The notes beneath the pieces are model-generated. The model was not told the origin of the DNA. It ran no database searches and saw only the letters and a program-made list of their open reading frames with translations. DNA of 16,073 nucleotides. Origin: Patescibacteria group bacterium. Its GTDB lineage: Bacteria > Patescibacteriota > Patescibacteriia > S139-126. Below are positions 7,133 to 11,785 of the stretch, piece by piece (positions within the stretch are counted from its first letter, which is position 1; every line of letters begins with the position of its first letter). Both the position numbers and the translations under genes were made by a program. The stretch spans positions 1-16,073 of the forward strand of contig WFTD01000104.1 of the NCBI GenBank assembly GCA_015485755.1. The letters are read 5' to 3'.

Positions 7133-8641
7133 ATGCCTTTATTTTCGCAAAAAGAACAAGGCCAAAAACAAACAATTGATGGTTTAGTGGAGAAGGTGCG
7201 CTCCTATCTGCCAGAGGAAGATTTGGATATTTTGTATTTAGCTTATGACTTTGCTGCTGAAGCTCATGCTGGACAAAAACGGGCCTCAGGTGACCCTTAT
7301 ATCACTCACCCTCTGGCCACTGCTCATAACTTAGCTGATCTTAAGCTAGACCTGCCTACTGTGACAGCTGGGTTGCTGCATGATGTACCCGAAGACACTG
7401 AGGTGACTTTGGCTGACATCCAAAAAAATTTTGGCGCTGAAGTCGCCACTTTAGTCAAAGGCATTACTAAACTAGGCAGGTTAAAATATCGCGGGATTGA
7501 ACGCTACGCTGAAAATTTGCGCAAAATGTTTATGGCTATGGCTCATGATATTAGGGTTATATTTATTAAATTTGCTGACCGCATCCACAATTTGGAAACA
7601 ATCCAATATTTAAGGCCGGAAAAACAAAAACGAATAGCTTTGGAAACAATGGAAATATACGCCCCTATTGCCAATCGGCTGGGAATGGGAGAAATGAAGC
7701 ATCATCTAGAAGATTTGGCTTTTGCTATTCTTCAACCTCAAGAATACCAATGGACTCTTTCTCTCCGTAAAGAACCATTGGGGCGGCAACAAAAAAATGT
7801 TGATAAAATTAAAAAAATAATAAGCAAAGACCTAAAACAAGCTGAAATTGATGTTGTATCTATCCACGGCCGAGTAAAAAGCATTTACAGCCTTTATAAA
7901 AAATTACTGCGCAAAGACAGAGACATTAGCAGAATATACGACTTGATCGCCCTGCGCATTATTGTTCCTGACATAGCTGACTGCTATAAAACTTTGGGGC
8001 TGATTCATAGCCGCTGGACTCCTTTACCCGGACGAATTAAAGACTATATCGCCTCACCCAAACCAAATGGCTACCAATCGCTTCATACCACTGTATTTGC
8101 TACAGGAGGCCACATTGTTGAATTTCAAATTAGAACAATAGAAATGCACGAATTGGCAGAATATGGTATTGCCGCCCACTGGCATTACAAAGAATCAGGC
8201 CGCTCTATCAAAATTCCAGAAAAACACTTAAAATGGATTGAGGAAATTATTGAAATACAGAAAAAAATAAAAGACAATGAACAATACCTCCAAGAAATAA
8301 AATTGGACTTTTTTCATGATAGAATATATGTCTTTACCCCTCATGGCGATGTAATTGAACTGCCCGAAGGAGCAACGCCAATAGATTTTGCCTACCATGT
8401 CCATACTGAACTTGGCAATAAATGCATAGGGGCAAAAGTCAATGACAATATTGTCAGTCTAGATACCGCTCTCCATTCTGGCGATATTGTAGAAATAATG
8501 ACAGATAAAAACAGAAAAGCTCCCAGCGAAGATTGGTTGAGAATAGTAAAAACCAAAACAGCCCGCGAACATATTAAGCATGCTATTAACCGCGAAAAAA
8601 AGAAGTGGATTAATATCAACCTCAAAAAGATCAACCGCTAA
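7133..8641 (+). CDS. rel: RelA/SpoT-family (p)ppGpp synthetase/hydrolase, C-terminally short
   Basis: Makes and degrades the alarmone (p)ppGpp. The N-terminal HD hydrolase domain looks intact: His59, His83-Asp84 in LLHDVPEDT, Glu87-Asp88, and Asp149/Asn153 in FADRIHN. The synthetase domain also keeps its key residues: Arg247 and Lys249 (HGRVKSIYS), Asp270 (IYDLIALR), YQSLHT with Tyr314, and Glu330 in the FQIRT motif. Both activities are therefore expected. A TGS domain follows at about 395-457 (IYVFTPHGDVIELPEGATPIDFAY). The protein then ends at residue 502, whereas full-length Rel proteins continue to about 720-750 with helical, zinc-finger and ACT domains. No continuation exists downstream, since the next bases encode parB on the other strand. 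The ATG at 7133 has no Shine-Dalgarno. Its stop overlaps the parB stop by 4 bases. Confidence 0.93.
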   Translation: MPLFSQKEQGQKQTIDGLVEKVRSYLPEEDLDILYLAYDFAAEAHAGQKRASGDPYITHPLATAHNLADLKLDLPTVTAGLLHDVPEDTEVTLADIQKNFGAEVATLVKGITKLGRLKYRGIERYAENLRKMFMAMAHDIRVIFIKFADRIHNLETIQYLRPEKQKRIALETMEIYAPIANRLGMGEMKHHLEDLAFAILQPQEYQWTLSLRKEPLGRQQKNVDKIKKIISKDLKQAEIDVVSIHGRVKSIYSLYKKLLRKDRDISRIYDLIALRIIVPDIADCYKTLGLIHSRWTPLPGRIKDYIASPKPNGYQSLHTTVFATGGHIVEFQIRTIEMHELAEYGIAAHWHYKESGRSIKIPEKHLKWIEEIIEIQKKIKDNEQYLQEIKLDFFHDRIYVFTPHGDVIELPEGATPIDFAYHVHTELGNKCIGAKVNDNIVSLDTALHSGDIVEIMTDKNRKAPSEDWLRIVKTKTAREHIKHAINREKKKWININLKKINR

Positions 8642-9525
8642 CCTTTGAGTCGGCGCCGCAATGACAATAAATCTTCTTCATTATAATATTCAATTTGAAT
8701 AACACCCCCTTGGCGCTTAGGCCGAATGGTAACTTTGGTCTGAAGCGCTTGCGACAACTCTTGGCTAATCCTCTTTAAACTATCATCAACTGCGTTAACT
8801 TTGCGTTTGCGTTTGCTCTGCACCAACTGCTCAGTATCCCTAACTGATAGCGTTCTTTGCACAACGCTACGCGCTAATTTTAACTGTTCTGCTTCGCTAT
8901 CAAGTTCTAAAATTACCTTAGCATGACTTTCTGATAACCGCCCGTTTATTATCATTTTCTTTATTTCTTCTGGCAAAGACAGAAGCCTTAAACTATTGGC
9001 AATTTTAGCTCGTGATTTGCCAACTTTATCCGCCACCTCTGCCTGAGTAAGACCAAACTCATCAATGAGCTTGCGGTAGGCTTGTGCCTCTTCAAGCGGA
9101 TTTAAATTTTGCCTTTGGATGTTCTCTATCAAAGAAATTTCCAGCCTTTGTTGCTCTGACACCTCTCTAACAATTACCGGCACTTTTTCTAGGTTTAATA
9201 TTTTAGCCGCCCGCAACCTTCTCTCACCTGCTATCAACTTGTACTTTCCCCCTTCTAAAGGAGAGGCTATCAGCGGCTCCAAAATACCATGTTGTTTTAT
9301 TGAATTTACCAACTCTTCCAAGGATGAATGCTCAAACAGCTGGCGCGGTTGGAAATGAGAAGTAGAGATATTATAAGGATCAACATAAATAACCTTGTGG
9401 TCAGTAGTCTGATCTTGGTCTAAATTTAAATTATCACTCATCTCAATTCCAGGGGTGAAGTCATGATCGTCAGCAGATGGAATAAGAGAACCAAGCCCCC
9501 TGCCCAAACCAAATTTCTTGCTCAT
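8638..9525 (-). CDS. parB: Chromosome-partitioning protein ParB
   Basis: CTP-dependent DNA clamp that loads at parS and, with ParA, segregates the chromosome. The 295 residues include the N-terminal ParA-contact motif GLGRGLGSLIP (6-16), the ParB/Srx CTPase box GERRLRA (100-106), ENIQRQ (134-139), and a helix-turn-helix at about 159-180 (LTQAEVADKVGKSRAKIANSL). A C-terminal dimerisation region follows. Its ATG overlaps the parA stop (ATGA), so the two are translationally coupled. It converges on rel with overlapping stops and no terminator between them. I see no parS-like 16-mer in the window, so the binding sites must be elsewhere or diverged. Confidence 0.96.
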   Translation of the reverse strand: MSKKFGLGRGLGSLIPSADDHDFTPGIEMSDNLNLDQDQTTDHKVIYVDPYNISTSHFQPRQLFEHSSLEELVNSIKQHGILEPLIASPLEGGKYKLIAGERRLRAAKILNLEKVPVIVREVSEQQRLEISLIENIQRQNLNPLEEAQAYRKLIDEFGLTQAEVADKVGKSRAKIANSLRLLSLPEEIKKMIINGRLSESHAKVILELDSEAEQLKLARSVVQRTLSVRDTEQLVQSKRKRKVNAVDDSLKRISQELSQALQTKVTIRPKRQGGVIQIEYYNEEDLLSLRRRLKG

Positions 9526-10292
9526 AATTGATCAATTAATGATAAAAATTCCCGAGCTAATTTTTCATAGGCTCTGCCGCCGCGCGAATTGGGATCATAA
9601 AGCAAGATTGGCTTGCCATGAGAAGGCGCCTCAGCCAATCTAACATTGCGGGGAATAACAGACCTGAAAATTTTATTGGGAAAATAACGATACAACTCCT
9701 GCAAAACAGCTTTAGACAACGAATTGCGCCGATCAAACATAGTAATAACAGCCCCCAAAATATCAAGGTCTGGATGAAGATGATTTTGCACTAAATTAAT
9801 AGTCTTTAACAATTGACCCAACCCTTCTAAAGCGTAATATTCAGCTTGCACTGGAATAACTATTTTGTCAGCTGCTACCAGCCCATTGATAGTAAGTAAT
9901 CCCAATGAAGGGGGGCTGTCAATTATAATAAAATCATAATGATGCCTAACTTTATCAAGAACATATCTAAGCCGGTACTCACGCCGCGGCAGCTCAACCA
10001 ACTCTACACTAGCTCCAGCTAAGTTACTTTGGGCTGGAACAATATGCAAGCGATCAACTATAGTTGATTTTATAACACCTGGTAATATTTCGGGTTCAAG
10101 CAAGGCATGATAAATGTGTTTTTCCTGATCAGTCACTCTAATGCCGACCCCCTGGGAAGCGTTAGCTTGAGGGTCAATATCAACCAACAAAACTCTTTTG
10201 CCAAACAGTGACAAATAGGCCGCCAAATTTACAGAGGTTGTTGTCTTGCCTACCCCGCCTTTCTGATTTACCAAAGAAATAATTTTTCCCAT
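9522..10292 (-). CDS. parA: ParA/Soj-family partitioning ATPase
   Basis: ATPase that binds the nucleoid non-specifically and moves ParB complexes. The 256-residue protein is the short chromosomal (Soj) type, without the N-terminal DNA-binding extension of plasmid P1-type ParA. It has the deviant Walker A KGGVGKTTT (11-19), Walker A' LLVDIDPQANAS (Asp38, Asp40), Walker B FIIIDSPPSLG (121-131), and PVQAEYYALEGLGQL as in Soj. The first gene of the parAB operon, it is transcribed from a good promoter facing away from tRNA-Leu. There is no Shine-Dalgarno before ATG 10292. The chromosomal rather than plasmid type fits the housekeeping neighbours. Confidence 0.96.
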   Translation of the reverse strand: MGKIISLVNQKGGVGKTTTSVNLAAYLSLFGKRVLLVDIDPQANASQGVGIRVTDQEKHIYHALLEPEILPGVIKSTIVDRLHIVPAQSNLAGASVELVELPRREYRLRYVLDKVRHHYDFIIIDSPPSLGLLTINGLVAADKIVIPVQAEYYALEGLGQLLKTINLVQNHLHPDLDILGAVITMFDRRNSLSKAVLQELYRYFPNKIFRSVIPRNVRLAEAPSHGKPILLYDPNSRGGRAYEKLAREFLSLIDQL

Positions 10293-10313
10293 ATAGATAA
10301 AGTTAACAATATA

Positions 10314-10342
10314 AGTATACTAATTTAAATGAGTTTTTACAA
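10314..10342 (-). promoter_or_regulatory. Promoter of parAB
   Basis: Reading the - strand: TTGTAA (10342-10337), 17 bases, TATACT (10319-10314). Transcription would start near 10307, with a leader of about 14 bases to the parA ATG. The -35 box directly abuts the -35 box of the opposite promoter at 10343. Confidence 0.6.
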
Positions 10343-10371
10343 TTGACAAAAATAAAATAATAGTCTAAATT
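10343..10371 (+). promoter_or_regulatory. Candidate promoter of tRNA-Leu
   Basis: Consensus TTGACA (10343-10348), 17 bases, TAAATT (10366-10371). The predicted start is near 10378, immediately before the hairpin at 10380-10397 and about 43 bases before the tRNA. Confidence 0.5.
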
Positions 10372-10379
10372 AACAAAGG

Positions 10380-10401
10380 AACGCAAATTATTGCGTTTTT
10401 T
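10380..10401 (+). terminator. Terminator-like hairpin in the tRNA-Leu leader
   Basis: Perfect 7-bp stem AACGCAA / TTGCGTT with an ATTA loop and a run of six T (10396-10401). It lies just after the predicted tRNA-Leu start and before the tRNA, with no + strand gene upstream to terminate. It may attenuate tRNA-Leu or simply be a 5' leader hairpin. On the - strand it has no T-run. Confidence 0.5.
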
Positions 10402-10420
10402 CAAAACTTTATATAAGCAG

Positions 10421-10507
10421 GGGCGAGTGGCGGAACTGGTAGACGCGCGGGTCTCAAAAACCCGTTCCCTTACGGGAGTGAGAGTTCGATTCTCTCCTCG
10501 CCCACCA
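10421..10507 (+). tRNA. tRNA-Leu (anticodon CAA)
   Basis: Type II tRNA of 87 bases including an encoded CCA. The acceptor stem GGGCGAG/CTCGCCC pairs fully, with discriminator A. The D region reads GCGGAACTGGTAGACGCG, typical of tRNA-Leu. The anticodon stem CGGGT/ACCCG encloses loop CTCAAAA, giving anticodon CAA for UUG. A long variable arm and the T arm GAGAG-TTCGATT-CTCTC follow. Confidence 0.95.
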
Positions 10508-10540
10508 ATAAAACAGCATCTTTGATGCTGTTTTATTTTA
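10508..10540 (+). terminator. Strong terminator after tRNA-Leu, possibly bidirectional
   Basis: AAAACAGCATC (10510-10520), loop TTT, GATGCTGTTTT (10524-10534): 11 bp, or 13 bp including the flanking AT, followed by T-rich TATTTTATT. It starts right after the CCA of tRNA-Leu and overlaps the stop of the converging membrane-protein gene, so it may serve both directions. Confidence 0.8.
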
Positions 10541-11027
10541 TTGCCAGAAAAACGGCTACTACAATAAGTGTTATCTGCAATAAAATCCCTTGCTTTATTG
10601 TTAAAGCAAAGTTAAACCTATCAAGCGCAAAATGGTGCAGCTTCATATGAAACAACTGCAAACCGCCCAATACTTTTGTAAAAAAATTCTCCTTGCCGCT
10701 GAAGATAAAAAATAAAAATTGCAAACCGTCAGGCAAAATTGAACCGAATATTATTATTATCAACCTGCTCATATCAACCACCACCTGATCATAAAACCAC
10801 ACAAAAAATACCAGCAAAAAAACCAAATCAAACAAACCAACAAACAATAAAGCTAATATCTTTTTCCTGCGCGACCAAGATTTATCAATCAAATTTTCAT
10901 CGCCATGAGGAATAAAATCAAGCAAAAAATGAGATAAAAACGACATCAAAAAAACCAGTCCATTGGACAGACTGGGGAAATAAGAAAAAACGCTTGAAGC
11001 TATAACTGCATGGGTAGTCAAAAACAT
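10533..11027 (-). CDS. Small integral membrane protein with H-x3-D-x2-PH motif, function unknown
   Basis: This 164-residue protein has about four hydrophobic segments, at roughly 20-40, 57-80, 86-107 and 145-163. It starts TTHAVIA and carries SHFLLDFIPHGD (32-43), then GSILPDG and a C-terminal LHHF. Spaced His/Asp residues near membrane helices recall the YdjM-type membrane-bound metal-dependent hydrolases, but the match is only by motif and I would not assign an enzyme activity. The ATG at 11027 has no Shine-Dalgarno; a weak promoter-like pair lies upstream (11044-11071). It could also be reached by read-through from tRNA-Met about 95 bases upstream. Its stop codon lies in the tRNA-Leu terminator hairpin. 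Confidence 0.75.
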   Translation of the reverse strand: MFLTTHAVIASSVFSYFPSLSNGLVFLMSFLSHFLLDFIPHGDENLIDKSWSRRKKILALLFVGLFDLVFLLVFFVWFYDQVVVDMSRLIIIIFGSILPDGLQFLFFIFSGKENFFTKVLGGLQLFHMKLHHFALDRFNFALTIKQGILLQITLIVVAVFLAIK

Positions 11028-11043
11028 ATCATTAAAACGGAAT

Positions 11044-11071
11044 ACTGTATTTTAAAAAATAAACAATGCAA
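11044..11071 (-). promoter_or_regulatory. Weak candidate promoter of the membrane-protein gene
   Basis: On the - strand: TTGCAT (11071-11066), 16 bases, TACAGT (11049-11044), giving a leader of about 10 bases to ATG 11027. Apart from this, the gap 11028-11122 holds nothing I can identify. Confidence 0.3.
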
Positions 11072-11122
11072 CCCTTCCTAAAAATTTACCTCAACCAACT
11101 CTCTTTGCAACCATTTATAAAC

Positions 11123-11199
11123 TGGTACCAGGGGTGGGATTCGAACCCACGGCCTAGGGGTTATGATTCCCTCGCTCTAACCAACTGAGCTACCCTGGC
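11123..11199 (-). tRNA. tRNA with CAT anticodon, probably elongator tRNA-Met
   Basis: 77 bases including the encoded CCA. The acceptor is GCCAGGG/CCCTGGT with a G1-U72 pair and A73. The D stem is GCTC/GAGC. The anticodon stem is AGGGA/CCCCT with an A31-C39 mismatch below loop ATCATAA (anticodon CAT), and the T arm is GTGGG-TTCGAAT-CCCAC. The G1-U72 pair with A73 also occurs in the B. subtilis elongator tRNA-Met, which favours Met. An AUA-reading tRNA-Ile (C34 converted to lysidine) has the same anticodon in DNA and is the main alternative. Confidence 0.88.
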
Positions 11200-11222
11200 C
11201 CATCTTTGTTCTAAATATATAA

Positions 11223-11240
11223 ACGAGGCGCTAACCTCGT
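11223..11240 (-). terminator. Hairpin between the two CAT tRNAs
   Basis: ACGAGG / CCTCGT, a 6-bp stem with a 6-base loop. Read on the - strand it follows tRNA-fMet by 9 bases and leads into TTTATATATTT, so it may be a weak terminator for tRNA-fMet. Since no clear promoter lies between it and tRNA-Met, read-through or a processing role is also possible. Confidence 0.45.
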
Positions 11241-11249
11241 ATTTTAATT

Positions 11250-11325
11250 TGGTAGCGGGGGCAGGACTCGAACCTGCGACCTCCAGGTTATGGGCCTGGC
11301 GAGCTGCCAACTGCTCTACCCCGCG
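11250..11325 (-). tRNA. Initiator tRNA-fMet (CAT) with unusual anticodon arm
   Basis: 76 bases with encoded CCA. Initiator marks: a C1-U72 mismatch at the top of the acceptor (CGCGGGG against CCCCGCT) and the A11-U24 pair in the D stem GAGC/GCTC. The anticodon arm CCAGG-CCCATAA-CCTGG departs from the usual bacterial form in two ways. The first of the three G-C pairs above the loop is A29-U41, and position 33 is C rather than the near-universal U. The T arm is GCAGG-TTCGAGT-CCTGC. The first 10 bases of the tRNA are also the last codons of the GIY-YIG gene. I see no promoter close upstream; the best one lies beyond the nuclease gene. Confidence 0.94.
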
Positions 11326-11361
11326 GCAATCACCTTTAATAAGTATTTTTTATTTTTTAAA
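11294..11361 (-). repeat. Direct repeat copy A: nuclease 3' end plus tRNA-fMet 5' part
   Basis: The functional copy of a repeat shared with 11587-11664. It spans the last ~16 codons of the GIY-YIG gene and tRNA-fMet nucleotides 1-32. The shared blocks are GCCTGRCGAGCTG and CTCTACCCCGCGGCAAT (plus-strand reading), followed by a T-rich stretch encoding KNKKYL on the - strand. Confidence 0.8.
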
Positions 11362-11561
11362 GATTTGAGATACTTCTCCCTCTGCATCGCCTCTCTTCGA
11401 GTAGAAAATTTCTGTCGGTAGATTAATTTCCATGGTCTAAATGACTTAGTTGACCTCACTTCACCATTATTATGCTGGGCTAACCTCCTTTGTAGATTAT
11501 CAGTTTGGCCTATATACAATCTGCCCGTTTTTAAACTAATTATAACATATACAAAAAACAT
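11316..11561 (-). CDS. Small GIY-YIG nuclease-domain protein overlapping tRNA-fMet
   Basis: An 81-residue stand-alone GIY-YIG protein of the UvrC-N/YhbQ-like type. The strand VYVIIS (Tyr5), YIG (16-18), LQRRLAQHNNG with Arg25/26 and His30, KSFRPWKLIY, and the catalytic-type glutamate in REKYLKS (Glu62) are all present, so it looks active. I start it at ATG 11561 because GIY-YIG proteins normally begin with this strand. The open frame continues upstream to 11672 through a tRNA-like remnant, and I take that part as non-coding. The C-terminus KKYLLKVIAAG and the TAG stop are written by the tRNA-fMet 5' end. No Shine-Dalgarno. Related proteins include DNA repair and homing nucleases, and I cannot tell which role this one has. 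A target in or near the tRNA gene is an inference from position. Confidence 0.85.
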   Translation of the reverse strand: MFFVYVIISLKTGRLYIGQTDNLQRRLAQHNNGEVRSTKSFRPWKLIYRQKFSTRREAMQREKYLKSLKNKKYLLKVIAAG

Positions 11562-11586
11562 ACAAACAATACGACTGATAAAATTT

Positions 11587-11627
11587 GCCTGACGAGCTGT
11601 CCCGACAAGTCGGGACTCTACCCCGCG
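11587..11627 (-). pseudogene. Broken tRNA-fMet 5' half with a hairpin in place of the D-loop
   Basis: On the - strand it copies tRNA-fMet nucleotides 1-12 (CGCGGGGTAGAG) and then, after an insertion, the 3' side of the D arm and the 5' anticodon strand (CAGCTCGTCAGGC). Between them, the 7-base D-loop stretch CAGTTGG is replaced by TCCCGACTTGTCGGGA (11600-11615), a perfect 7-bp hairpin with a 2-base loop. Homology stops at about position 32; there is no 3' half, so it cannot make a tRNA. Confidence 0.8.
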
Positions 11628-11664
11628 GCAATTATTTTTATTTAAATACTTTTTATTTTTAAAA
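11587..11664 (-). repeat. Direct repeat copy B: degenerate nuclease 3' end plus tRNA-fMet 5' part
   Basis: A diverged second copy of 11294-11361. Upstream of the tRNA half, its - strand reads KNKKYL in one frame, matching the KNKKYL near the C-terminus of the intact nuclease, then shifts by one base. It therefore appears to contain the last codons of an older GIY-YIG gene joined to the tRNA start. The intact nuclease gene lies between the two copies. Confidence 0.7.
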
Positions 11665-11687
11665 ATCAACATCTGAAAGGTATAAAT

Positions 11688-11716
11688 ATAATATACAAAA
11701 TAATTACATCAGTCAA
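11688..11716 (-). promoter_or_regulatory. Promoter driving the remnant, nuclease and probably tRNA-fMet
   Basis: On the - strand: TTGACT (11716-11711), 17 bases, TATTAT (11693-11688), with a predicted start near 11681. It is the best - strand promoter upstream of tRNA-fMet. It may be the original tRNA promoter, now separated from the tRNA by about 355 bases of inserted material. Confidence 0.55.
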
Positions 11717-11721
11717 GAGGG

Positions 11722-11750
11722 TTTACAAAAAAACATAACCAATCTATCAT
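11722..11750 (+). promoter_or_regulatory. Candidate promoter of the glycosyltransferase gene
   Basis: TTTACA (11722-11727), 17 bases, TATCAT (11745-11750). The start would be near 11757, giving a leader of about 29 bases that contains AAAGGAG (11774-11780). It diverges from the tRNA-side promoter at 11688-11716. Confidence 0.45.
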
Positions 11751-11773
11751 ATCATCGCAGCTCATTAAAAATC

Positions 11774-11780
11774 AAAGGAG
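11774..11780 (+). promoter_or_regulatory. Strong Shine-Dalgarno of the glycosyltransferase gene
   Basis: AAAGGAG five bases before ATG 11786. It fixes the start and stands out because most genes here lack any such site. Confidence 0.85.
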
Positions 11781-11785
11781 AAAAA

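Noticed and set aside
8638..10420. parS sites or a replication origin near parAB
   Set aside because: No parS-like palindrome of the TGTTTCACGTGAAACA type and no cluster of TTATCCACA-type DnaA boxes were seen here or elsewhere in the window.
11562..11672. N-terminal extension of the GIY-YIG protein by 37 residues to ATG 11672
   Set aside because: The extension is written by the tRNA-like remnant and its hairpin; GIY-YIG proteins start at the MFFVYV strand. The frame being open is probably chance, though a fusion translation cannot be excluded.
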